From Eikenella sp963548155 (lineage in GTDB: Bacteria; Pseudomonadota; Gammaproteobacteria; Burkholderiales; Neisseriaceae): a DNA stretch of 18,192 nucleotides. Positions within the stretch are counted from its first letter, which is position 1. Each line of letters starts with the position of its first letter. The notes beneath the pieces were generated by a model that worked only from the letters and a program-made list of their open reading frames with translations, ran no database searches and had not been told where the DNA came from. The position numbers and the translations under genes are program-made. This document shows positions 1 to 6,091 of this stretch, in pieces. The DNA lies in the NCBI GenBank assembly GCA_963548155.1, contig CAUUTP010000035.1, positions 1-18,192 on the forward strand. The letters are read 5' to 3'.

Positions 1-50
1 TTCTTTGGCGAAGCAAAGAAAAGGAAGTGCCCCGCGCCGGCATGAGGCGC
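1..50. repeat. Two short inverted repeats at window edge, possibly a dispersed palindrome
   Basis: Bases 1-20 form a hairpin with a 7-bp stem (TTCTTTG / CAAAGAA) and a GCGAAG loop. Bases 34-50 form a second hairpin (GCGCC / GGCGC). From memory, similar 'TTTCTTTGGCGAAGCAAAGAAA' palindromes are scattered between genes in several beta- and gammaproteobacteria. This may be the end of such a repeat or a terminator of the gene to the left. The window starts inside it, so its extent is unknown. Confidence 0.35.
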
Positions 51-76
51 AAAGGTGAACAAGATACAAGCGGTGA

Positions 77-88
77 AGGCTACCTGAA
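77..88 (+). repeat. Eikenella-type DNA uptake sequence, single copy
   Basis: Exact AGGCTACCTGAA, followed by an extra A as in most copies here. It is unpaired within the window and lies 84 bases ahead of the ABC ATPase gene. The rest of 1-172 shows no clear promoter and no convincing gene. Confidence 0.9.
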
Positions 89-172
89 ATCTTACCGGTC
101 ACTCGCAACTACTCATCCATCACCAAATGAGTTAAAGGTATTACGTTTACCGCGTTTCGTTAGAAATACAGC

Positions 173-958
173 ATGCTGAATATCGAAAACCTGCATTACG
201 CCTACCGCGGCCGCCCCGTGCTCAACGGCGTGAACCTGCACATCGGATGCGGCACACTGCTCACGCTGCTCGGCCGCAACGGCGCGGGCAAATCCACCCT
301 GCTCAACTGCATCGCCGGCCTACTTGCTCCGCAGCAGGGGCGCGTTCTGCTGAACGGGCAAAACGTGCAGGCCATGCGGCCGCGCCAGATTGCGCGGCTG
401 GTGGGCTATGTGTCGCAGGCCGCGCCGCAAACCTACCGCTACAGCGTGTTGGATTATGTGGTGCTGGGGCGCGCCGCTCATTTGAGTTTGGCTGCCAAGC
501 CGAAAGATGAAGACTACGCTGCCGCCATGCAGGCTTTGGAAACGCTGAATATCGCCCACCTGGCCGGGCATATATATATGGAAACCAGCGGCGGTGAGAA
601 GCAGCTGGCCAATATCGCCAAAGTGCTGGTACAGCAGCCTGAATTGATTTTATTTGACGAGCCCACTTCTGCGCTCGATTACGGCAACGCCGTGCAAACC
701 CTGCGGCTGGTGGCGGATTTGTCCGAACGCGGCTACACCATCATCATGACCACGCACAATCCCGAACATCCGCTGCTCCTGCACGGCCGCCTACCGCAGA
801 GTCAAACCGCCATCCTGGGCCGCGACGGCACGCTACAGGCCGGCAACACCGCCGATATTTTGAGTAACGAAAGGCTGGAGCAGCTCTACGGCGTCGGCCT
901 GCGCCTGCTCGACGTGCCCGATTGGCCGCGCCGCGTGTGTGCCGTGGCGCAATTGTGA
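173..958 (+). CDS. ABC transporter ATP-binding protein, iron-complex (FecE/FhuC) type
   Basis: A 261-residue cytoplasmic ATPase that should power import of an iron-siderophore, haem, cobalamin or similar metal complex. Walker A is GRNGAGKST at 34-42, the Q-loop glutamine is Q82, the signature is TSGGEKQ at 138-144, Walker B is LILFDEP at 158-164 and the H-loop histidine is H195. The signature starts with T instead of the usual L, a tolerated change. Length is normal for FecE/FhuC/BtuD proteins. The ATG at 173 gives a complete N-terminal strand (LNIENLHYAY), although no good ribosome binding site precedes it. The binding-protein gene follows 114 bases downstream. A permease is needed and is not in the window; it probably lies to the left. 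The exact substrate cannot be read from the sequence. Confidence 0.93.
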   Translation: MLNIENLHYAYRGRPVLNGVNLHIGCGTLLTLLGRNGAGKSTLLNCIAGLLAPQQGRVLLNGQNVQAMRPRQIARLVGYVSQAAPQTYRYSVLDYVVLGRAAHLSLAAKPKDEDYAAAMQALETLNIAHLAGHIYMETSGGEKQLANIAKVLVQQPELILFDEPTSALDYGNAVQTLRLVADLSERGYTIIMTTHNPEHPLLLHGRLPQSQTAILGRDGTLQAGNTADILSNERLEQLYGVGLRLLDVPDWPRRVCAVAQL

Positions 959-971
959 ACGGCCAAATTTC

Positions 972-1033
972 AGGCTACCTGAAACCGGGAAACTTGTTTT
1001 AACCCCGTTGAAGCTAATGCTTTCAGGTAGCCT
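972..1033. repeat. Head-to-head DUS pair between the ABC genes
   Basis: Exact DUS at 972-983 (plus) and at 1022-1033 (minus), 38 bases apart. They could pair as a long-loop hairpin between the ATPase stop and the binding-protein start. No T-run follows, so I do not call it a terminator; partial attenuation is possible. Confidence 0.85.
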
Positions 1034-1072
1034 TCAATTCCACCCCAAGCTCTCAAGCAAAAAGGAAAAACC

Positions 1073-2098
1073 ATGTTTTCAACACCAAGCAAACTCAGCG
1101 CTGCCCTGTTTGCCGGCCTACTGCTCGCCTTCCAGCCCGTGCACGCCCGTACCGTGCGCGACATTAACAACCAAAGTGTAGAACTGCCGCAACAGGTAAA
1201 CCGCATTGCCGACCTGTGGCCGGCCAACAACCAAGTGGTACTGATGCTCGGCGGTGCCGACAAACTGGTGGCCACCACCGAAGCCGTCCGCAACCTGCCG
1301 TGGTTTGCCAAAGTGTATCCGCGTATTAAAAACGTGCCTGCCTTGAGCAACGGCCAAACCGTGCAGAGCGAAGCGCTGCTCGGCGTGCGCCCTGATGTGG
1401 TGCTGCTTTCCCAGCCCGCCATGCAGCAGCAGGTGCGGCGCGCCGGGATGAAGCCCGTGCTGGTGCGCTTCCAAGACTTTAACGGCCTCAAGCAAACCGT
1501 ACGCATCACTGCCGACGTAATTGGCGGCAACGCCCCGCAAATCGCCCGCCAATACAACGCCGAATTAGACGGCAACCTGCGTTTCGTACGCAGCCGGCTG
1601 GCCAATCTGAGCGACGCGCAGAAACCTACCGTGTTGCACCTCACCGGCGGCGCCAACCTGCGCCGCATTGACGGCGGTCGTTCGATAATCGGCGAATGGA
1701 TACGCATTGCAGGCGGTCGCTCCGCATTGCCCGAACAGGCCAACTTGAGCGAAGTGTCGATGGAAGCCATTGTTCAGGCTAATCCCGATGTGATCATCGT
1801 GGGTGGGCGCAACACCGCGCAGGCCATCGCCCGCATCAAACAAGACCCGGCCTGGCAAAACATAAAAGCCGTACAGAACAACCGCTTGCACGCCAACCCG
1901 ATCGGCACATTCGGCTGGGACCGCTACAGTACCGAAGCTGCCCTGCAAGTATTGTGGGCAGCCAAGCTGCTGCATCCGCAACGGTTTAGCGATGTGGACA
2001 TGACAGCCAAAACCCAAGATTTCTACCGCCGCTACTACCGCTACAACCTCAGCGCGGCCGAAGCACAGCGTATCTTGCAAGGCTTAGACCCACAATAG
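1073..2098 (+). CDS. ABC transporter periplasmic metal-complex-binding protein (FecB/FepB-like)
   Basis: A 341-residue exported binding protein of the Fe/B12 periplasmic family, presumably delivering its ligand to the importer energised by the ATPase just upstream. Residues 1-25 are a typical Sec signal peptide (KL near the start, a hydrophobic core, then V-H-A before R26). There is no lipobox cysteine, so the protein should be soluble in the periplasm. The body fits the family: an N-terminal lobe with the early segment NRIADLWPANNQVVLMLGG, then a C-terminal lobe with NPDVIIVGG and the late FGWDRYSTEAALQVLWAAKL segment. An AAAGGAAAAA ribosome binding site sits just before the ATG. A DUS hairpin terminator closes the unit. 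The ligand (ferric siderophore, haem or corrinoid) is not determinable here. Confidence 0.9.
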   Translation: MFSTPSKLSAALFAGLLLAFQPVHARTVRDINNQSVELPQQVNRIADLWPANNQVVLMLGGADKLVATTEAVRNLPWFAKVYPRIKNVPALSNGQTVQSEALLGVRPDVVLLSQPAMQQQVRRAGMKPVLVRFQDFNGLKQTVRITADVIGGNAPQIARQYNAELDGNLRFVRSRLANLSDAQKPTVLHLTGGANLRRIDGGRSIIGEWIRIAGGRSALPEQANLSEVSMEAIVQANPDVIIVGGRNTAQAIARIKQDPAWQNIKAVQNNRLHANPIGTFGWDRYSTEAALQVLWAAKLLHPQRFSDVDMTAKTQDFYRRYYRYNLSAAEAQRILQGLDPQ

Positions 2099-2115
2099 GA
2101 AAGCGCACGGCAAAC

Positions 2116-2157
2116 AGGCTACCTGAAAACGGCGATGTGTTTTCAGGTAGCCTTTTT
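2116..2157 (+). terminator. DUS-hairpin terminator after the binding-protein gene
   Basis: AGGCTACCTGAAAAC at 2116-2130 pairs perfectly with 2139-2153 (15 bp, 8-base loop), followed by TTTT. It contains two exact DUS copies in opposite orientation. It ends exactly where the Correia-like element begins. Confidence 0.85.
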
Positions 2158-2262
2158 ATAGTGGGTTAGCATAAAGAATGCTACGGCGTTGGCTTGCCTG
2201 GCCGTAACGCGTGTACTGCCTGCGGCTTGCCGCCTTGTCTCATTCTTTATTTAAATCCACAT
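2157..2262. mobile_element. Correia-like element (short, about 106-bp form)
   Basis: The segment begins TATAGTGG and ends near AAATCCACAT. Its ends are inverted repeats: 2161-2180 matches the reverse complement of 2241-2260 at 16 of 20 positions. From memory of the neisserial Correia element, the interior keeps the same blocks in the same order: TACGGCGTTG at 2182-2191, a GCC-TGGCCGTA block, GTACTG at 2213-2218, then CTGCGGCTT and CGCCTTGTC. The length also equals the common deleted form. Correia elements are non-coding miniature elements that insert at TA and can carry promoters and RNase III sites. Here it lies between the converging SBP and Mth938 genes. Identification rests on recall, not on an alignment. 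Confidence 0.75.
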
Positions 2263-2297
2263 TTTCAAGTAGCCTGTTGCAGCGGCTACCTGAAAAT
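2261..2297 (-). terminator. Imperfect DUS hairpin after the Mth938-like gene
   Basis: ATTTTCAAGTAGCC at 2261-2274 pairs with GGCTACCTGAAAAT at 2284-2297 with one mismatch. Both DUS copies have one change from the 12-mer. The hairpin lies just past the stop of the minus-strand Mth938 gene. No strong T-run follows on that strand, so termination is likely but unproven. Confidence 0.5.
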
Positions 2298-2320
2298 TCT
2301 GCGCAATCTTGCCTGCCGCA

Positions 2321-2683
2321 TTACAGCCACAACCATGCCCATACGCGACGGCCTTCGTTTTGCAGCAACAGGTAGGTGCGCACGGCGGCGGCGGTGGGCA
2401 TGCATTCCACGCCGACGCCGCTTGCCGCGGCAGCAATGCGTGGGTGTAAAAACTGTTGCCGTTCGCCGGTACCGATGAGGATTACTTCGGGCCGGCTTGC
2501 AGCGGCGCGGGCTAGGTCTGCAGCTTGCAGTTCGGCTGCGGAGGGAAGGTTGACGGTTTGCACGCTGCCGCTGCCGTCGAGTAATACGGCTTGGCAGTAG
2601 GTGTGGCCGTCAATTTCGATTTGGCCGGCCTGATAGTGATCGATGTGGCAGGCGGAGGTGGGCCGGTGTTCTTGAATCAGCAT
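2321..2683 (-). CDS. Mth938-like domain protein (DUF498/Xcc1710 family)
   Basis: A 120-residue protein covering one whole Mth938-like domain. Family hallmarks visible: an early YQAGQIEIDGHTY strand, the central PEVILIGTGERQQFLHP segment, a GVGVECMPTAAAVRTYLLL helix and a GRRVWAWL end. Members are small soluble proteins found widely in proteobacteria. Their biochemical role is not established (the human homologue is the complex I assembly factor NDUFAF3). The gene is transcribed away from hom and towards the SBP gene. No clear ribosome binding site precedes the ATG. The domain assignment is confident; no function is claimed. Confidence 0.85.
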   Translation of the reverse strand: MLIQEHRPTSACHIDHYQAGQIEIDGHTYCQAVLLDGSGSVQTVNLPSAAELQAADLARAAASRPEVILIGTGERQQFLHPRIAAAASGVGVECMPTAAAVRTYLLLQNEGRRVWAWLWL

Positions 2684-2954
2684 AATTTGTTTGTGTTTGA
2701 ATGGGTTGTAGGCTACCTGAAAGCATAGGCTGCAAGGAGATTGAAACGCTTGGCTTCGAGGCGGTGTGGCTAAATGTGTAAGTGTTTCTATTAAAAGGTG
2801 TAAAAAGCGGGGTTTTCAGCTAAGATAGCGGCTTTCTGTCCGCTTTCGGATTTTATTGTTTATCAGCTTGGTCGCCCGCATGGCAGGCCGGCATATTTAG
2901 AGCAAAACGGCAAATTGGCGCTTGGCGCAGCCGTAATCATAACAAGGAGTCAGC
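2684..2954. other. Divergent intergenic region between Mth938-like gene and hom
   Basis: This region of 271 bases holds one exact DUS (2710-2721), a small hairpin AGCGG/CCGCT at 2827-2844, and an ACGGC/GCCGT inverted repeat around 2908-2935 close to the hom ribosome binding site. It must hold promoters for both flanking genes, but I found no convincing -35/-10 pair. I found no threonine/isoleucine-rich leader peptide that would indicate classical thr attenuation. Confidence 0.5.
2710..2721 (+). repeat. Eikenella-type DNA uptake sequence, single copy
   Basis: Exact AGGCTACCTGAA with no partner nearby, in the Mth938/hom intergenic region. Confidence 0.9.
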
Positions 2955-4259
2955 ATGCAACCAATTAGAATTGGCATCTTGGGGATGGGTACCGTCGGTG
3001 GCGGTACGGCCAAATTGTTGTCGGAAAACGCGCAGGAAATCACGCGCCGCTTGGGGCGCGAAGTGCGCATCAGTATGGCCGCCAGCCACAATACCGACCG
3101 CATCCGCAAACTGTGCCCGAGTGACACGGTGGTGTCGGACGATGTGTTTCAGGTAGCCCGCAGCGCGGATGTGGATATCGTGGTGGAGCTGATCGGCGGT
3201 ACGGATACGGCACGCGAAGTGGTGTTGTGCGCCATTGAAAACGGCAAACACGTGGTAACCGCCAACAAAAAACTCTTGGCCGAATACGGCAACGAAATTT
3301 TCGCGCTGGCGGCGGAAAAAAATGTGATGGTGATGTTTGAAGCGGCGGTGGCTGGCGGTATCCCGATCATCAAAGCCCTGCGCGAAGGTCTGGCTGCTAA
3401 CCGCATCAAATCGGTGGCCGGCATCATCAACGGCACCAGCAACTTCATCCTGAGCAATATGCGCTCCCACGGCAGCCCGTTTGCCGACGTGCTCAAGCAG
3501 GCACAGGAGCTGGGCTATGCCGAAGCCGATCCGACTTTCGATATCGAAGGCCACGATGCGGCGCACAAACTGAGCATTATGTCCGCGCTTGCGTTCGGCA
3601 CGCCGATTAATTTCCAACACTGCTACCTGGAAGGCATCAGCAAGCTGGAAAGCCAAGACATCCGCTACGCTGAAGAGCTGGGCTACCGCATCAAACTGCT
3701 GGGCATCACCCGTAAAACCGATGAGGGCGTCGAACTGCGCGTACACCCCACGCTTGTGCCGGAGTGCCGCCTGTTGGCGCAGGTGGAAGGCGTGATGAAC
3801 GCTGTGCTGGTGCAATCCAATATGGTGGGCGAAACCTTGTATTACGGCGCCGGTGCCGGTGCTGCTCCCACTGCCAGCGCCGTGGTGGCCGATATCATCG
3901 ACACCGCCCGCTTGATGAACGCCGCCAGCGAGCAGCGCGTGCCGCCGTTGGCTTTCCGCAGCAACGAAGAACTGCCCGTGTTGCCAATCGATGAAATCAC
4001 CAGCAGCTACTACCTGCGCGTATCGGCGCAAGACAAACCCGGTGTGGTGGCCAATATCGGCCGTATCCTTGCCGAACAAGGCATCTCCATCGAAGCCCTG
4101 TTGCAAAAAGGTGTGATCAACCACGAAAACGCCGAAATCGTGATTCTCACTCATCAGGCTAAAGAAAAGCACATCAAGGCCGCCATTGCCCAAATCGAAG
4201 AGCTGGAGCACGTGTTCAAGCCTGTGATGATGCTGCGTATGGAAAGCCTGCATGGCTGA
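2955..4259 (+). CDS. hom: Homoserine dehydrogenase
   Basis: A 434-residue cytoplasmic enzyme that reduces aspartate-4-semialdehyde to homoserine with NAD(P)H, the branch point to threonine and methionine. The N-terminal Rossmann motif is GILGMGTVGGG (glycines 10, 12, 15). NGTSNFILSNM and LGYAEADPTFDIEGHDAAHK are the catalytic-domain signatures. A C-terminal ACT domain (from about residue 350, with QDKPGVVANIGRILAEQGIS) implies feedback control by threonine. The length matches monofunctional Hom enzymes; no aspartokinase domain is fused. An AAGGAG site at 2943-2948 sits 6 bases before the ATG. The stop overlaps the next gene by 8 bases, suggesting translational coupling. Confidence 0.97.
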   Translation: MQPIRIGILGMGTVGGGTAKLLSENAQEITRRLGREVRISMAASHNTDRIRKLCPSDTVVSDDVFQVARSADVDIVVELIGGTDTAREVVLCAIENGKHVVTANKKLLAEYGNEIFALAAEKNVMVMFEAAVAGGIPIIKALREGLAANRIKSVAGIINGTSNFILSNMRSHGSPFADVLKQAQELGYAEADPTFDIEGHDAAHKLSIMSALAFGTPINFQHCYLEGISKLESQDIRYAEELGYRIKLLGITRKTDEGVELRVHPTLVPECRLLAQVEGVMNAVLVQSNMVGETLYYGAGAGAAPTASAVVADIIDTARLMNAASEQRVPPLAFRSNEELPVLPIDEITSSYYLRVSAQDKPGVVANIGRILAEQGISIEALLQKGVINHENAEIVILTHQAKEKHIKAAIAQIEELEHVFKPVMMLRMESLHG

Positions 4260-4662
4260 GATCAAAACTGATGAAGCTGCACGCCGTAAACGCCGCCGCA
4301 CCCTTATCGGCTGGCTGGTGGTAACGGCGGTGCTGGTGCTCGCTTTTGCACTCGTGCCGCGTCTGTATGCGCCGGATAAGGACGACATCAGCCGCCGTAT
4401 CGTGGAGGCCTGCATCCAAAATATGCCTGCCGTGCCGCAATGGCAGGCCGATTTGGCCAAACACGGCCTTGCCGGCCAAAGCGATCGTGTACTCGAGCCC
4501 TACTGCCGCTGCCTGTGGGAAGAGCCGGTGCAAAAACTCAGCACGGAAGATATCCGCAGCCTGCCTAAACTCTCGCCGCAACAGCAGCTGGACAAACTCG
4601 GCGGCAGCGAAGCCTTCCTGCAGCGGCAAGAGCAATGCCTGGCGGCACAGGCCGGGCGTTAA
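4252..4662 (+). CDS. Small membrane-anchored protein with four cysteines, function unknown
   Basis: 136 residues. A basic N-terminus (RRKRRR at 11-16) is followed by one hydrophobic segment at about 18-37, so by the positive-inside rule the rest should lie in the periplasm. The outer part carries four cysteines (C54, C85, C87, C129), including a YCRC motif, and a Gln-rich segment (SPQQQLDKLGG). Four periplasmic cysteines could form two disulphides. The ATG overlaps the end of hom by 8 bases, and a DUS terminator follows, so the two genes should share one mRNA. I do not recognise the family, and nothing links the protein to threonine synthesis other than position. Confidence 0.75.
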   Translation: MAEIKTDEAARRKRRRTLIGWLVVTAVLVLAFALVPRLYAPDKDDISRRIVEACIQNMPAVPQWQADLAKHGLAGQSDRVLEPYCRCLWEEPVQKLSTEDIRSLPKLSPQQQLDKLGGSEAFLQRQEQCLAAQAGR

Positions 4663-4708
4663 GCATTAAGTATCTGGCCAAATCGAAGGCCGTTGTCGAT
4701 ACGAAATT

Positions 4709-4754
4709 AAAGGCTACCTGAAAACTTGGTTGAAGTTTTCAGGTAGCCTTTTGT
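4709..4754 (+). terminator. DUS-hairpin terminator after the hom unit
   Basis: A perfect 19-bp stem (4709-4727 with 4733-4751) and a 5-base loop, containing two opposed exact DUS copies (4711-4722 and 4738-4749), followed by a T-rich tail. It lies between the converging hom unit and ferredoxin gene and could stop transcription from either side. Confidence 0.88.
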
Positions 4755-4783
4755 TATTTGGATAATGAATGGCGAGGGCAGAG

Positions 4784-5092
4784 TTATTTACCGCTGTTGT
4801 CGGCGAACAGATCTGGCTCGAATAAATCCGGCTGATTTTCGCTTTGGCGGCAGTCGATATGGATGTCTTCTGTTACTGTGCAGCAGCAGGTGAGGATTTC
4901 GTTGGGCAGAACCAGAGCCAGCGGGCATTCTCGGTATGCAACGCTGCCAGATAGGAGTTTGACTCGGCAGGAGCCGCAATAGCCGCTGCGGCATTGGTAT
5001 TCGATTGCGTGGCCAGTACGCTCCAAAGCTTCGAGCAGGGTTTCGCCTTCCTGCAGGGTGAAGCGGGTGCTGTGGGTGGTGATCTGGGGCAT
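4784..5092 (-). CDS. yfaE: YfaE-type 2Fe-2S ferredoxin (ribonucleotide reductase maintenance)
   Basis: A 102-residue plant-type ferredoxin. The cluster ligands fit C34, C39 and C42 in YQCRSGYCGSCR, with the fourth in the triple cysteine C69-C71 of EILTCCC. The segment CRxGYCGSCR, a PLA..LPNEIL stretch and the CCC triplet are characteristic of E. coli YfaE, which supplies electrons to keep the diferric-tyrosyl radical of class Ia ribonucleotide reductase (NrdB) active. In E. coli the gene sits beside nrdAB; here no nrd gene is in view. The C-terminus carries an extra acidic tail of about 18 residues (DLFEPDLFADNSGK). A strong DUS hairpin lies between it and the nlpE-like gene upstream, so it probably has its own promoter. 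Confidence 0.85.
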   Translation of the reverse strand: MPQITTHSTRFTLQEGETLLEALERTGHAIEYQCRSGYCGSCRVKLLSGSVAYRECPLALVLPNEILTCCCTVTEDIHIDCRQSENQPDLFEPDLFADNSGK

Positions 5093-5122
5093 GGCGTGTG
5101 ATGTTTGGTTTGGTGTAGTGAA

Positions 5123-5172
5123 AATTTCAGGTAGCCTTTATGCGCTGGCAGGCATAAAGGCTACCTGAAATT
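5123..5172 (-). terminator. Long DUS hairpin after the NlpE-like gene
   Basis: A perfect 21-bp stem (5123-5143 with 5152-5172) and an 8-base loop, longer than the paired DUS alone because the flanking TATGC/GCATA also pairs. On the minus strand it is followed by TTTT. It separates nlpE from the ferredoxin gene. Confidence 0.8.
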
Positions 5173-5206
5173 GTTTGGCCGGAACAAGGCCGGATTTCTT
5201 TTCGGG

Positions 5207-5689
5207 TTAAAGCTGACTTGCGGTCTGCTTCAGGATGTAGAGGTTGGCCAGTTCTCCTTCCACTTGTTTGCCGTCGGCATCCAGCGCCCAAATCTGACCG
5301 TTGCCGATTTGGTAGAGTCGCTCGCTGCCGGCTTTGTCGAGCTGGAATACTTCTTGCGGCTTGCGCCAAGTGAAGCGGCCTTCGGTTTTTTCGGTAAACG
5401 GCTGGCGCTGCTTATAGGTTTCGGTGAGTAGGTAGCTGCCGTCTTCTTGCAATATCAAGGTGGTTTCGATGCCTTCGCAAGAGGCGCAGGGCAGCACGCC
5501 GTAGTAGCGACCACTCCATTGGGCGGCAGGTTGTGCAGCAGTGGAAGCGGCCGATGCGGCAGGCTCAGCAGCAGGCTGTGAAGTAGCAACGGTGGAAGCA
5601 GCCGCTGGGGTGGAGGCTGGCGCGGCATTGTCTTGCGGGGCACAGGCGGCCAGCAAGAGGATAAGGGGGAGGACGGATCTTGTTTGCAT
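5207..5689 (-). CDS. NlpE-like (copper resistance NlpE N-terminal domain) lipoprotein
   Basis: 160 residues from the ATG at 5689. This start is chosen because it gives a lipoprotein signal ending in the lipobox L13-A-A-C16 and is preceded by an AAAGGA site; a longer in-frame start at 5863 would run through the neighbouring gene. After C16 comes an Ala/Pro/Ser-rich linker (about 20-57), then the NlpE N-terminal domain: WSGRYYGVLPCASCEGIETT with the hallmark CxxC (C68, C71). The family forms an outer-membrane lipoprotein that in E. coli reports envelope, copper and surface stress to CpxAR. This protein has only the N-terminal domain, so signalling by the E. coli mechanism cannot be assumed. It lies 37 bases downstream of the small membrane protein gene. 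Confidence 0.85.
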   Translation of the reverse strand: MQTRSVLPLILLLAACAPQDNAAPASTPAAASTVATSQPAAEPAASAASTAAQPAAQWSGRYYGVLPCASCEGIETTLILQEDGSYLLTETYKQRQPFTEKTEGRFTWRKPQEVFQLDKAGSERLYQIGNGQIWALDADGKQVEGELANLYILKQTASQL

Positions 5690-5726
5690 CTTAAATCCTT
5701 TCTCGATGGTTTGGCATTGTGACGAA

Positions 5727-6056
5727 CTAACGGGTAAGTTGCCAACGGCCGTCGCGTTTGGTAACGAGGATGTTGTAGCTGTTTTTGGCATCTTCGTAGG
5801 AAGAGAGACCAGTGAATACTTTGATTTCACATGTGTAAATTCCACGCTTAATTTTACCGCCACCGGTACGGGTGCAGGATTTGCCCGTGGCTAAATGACT
5901 GCCTTTAGGCAGGTTGCGGTTGGCCTCATTAGCCAGTTTTAGCACAGTTTGCTGCGGTGGGGGTGTAACAGTTATATCGCCGGTGCTTAGGTAATTGTAA
6001 CCGCCGTAGGCGATAGCCCCGATGATGAGCCAGCTAACGAGTTTTCCAATGTCCAT
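5727..6056 (-). CDS. Small membrane-anchored protein, function unknown
   Basis: 109 residues. One hydrophobic segment at about 7-23 (LVSWLIIGAIAYGGYNYL) is followed by a proline-rich turn (TPPPQQ) and a soluble domain with two cysteines (C61, C76) separated by a Gly/Lys-rich loop. It could be a membrane-anchored periplasmic protein. An AAGGAG site stands before the ATG at 6056. It lies between obgE (35-base gap) and the nlpE-like gene (37-base gap), all on one strand, so the three may be co-transcribed. Its sequence is visibly more AT-rich than its neighbours, which hints at a different origin. I do not recognise the family. Confidence 0.75.
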   Translation of the reverse strand: MDIGKLVSWLIIGAIAYGGYNYLSTGDITVTPPPQQTVLKLANEANRNLPKGSHLATGKSCTRTGGGKIKRGIYTCEIKVFTGLSSYEDAKNSYNILVTKRDGRWQLTR

Positions 6057-6091
6057 AGAAATATCTCCTTAAATGAGGTGGTTTGATTAAC

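Noticed and set aside
3..179. Open reading frame running in from the left edge (begins LWRSKEKEVPRAG)
   Set aside because: It has no visible start, covers the hairpins and a DUS, resembles no protein and overlaps the ABC ATPase start.
970..1770. Minus-strand open frame of 266 codons opposite the binding-protein gene
   Set aside because: Low-complexity Ser/Arg/Cys-rich product with no family features; the plus-strand gene explains the region.
2880..2900. Leader peptide ahead of hom (ATG GCA GGC CGG CAT ATT TAG)
   Set aside because: Only six codons, no run of threonine or isoleucine codons, and no ribosome binding site or attenuator hairpins to go with it.
2937..4460. Long minus-strand open frame (507 codons) opposite hom
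   Set aside because: His/Phe/Gln-rich translation typical of a mirror frame in GC-rich DNA; hom on the other strand is unmistakable.
5690..5863. N-terminal extension of the NlpE-like gene
   Set aside because: It would overlap the small membrane protein gene and bury the lipoprotein signal; the start at 5689 has a ribosome binding site and lipobox.
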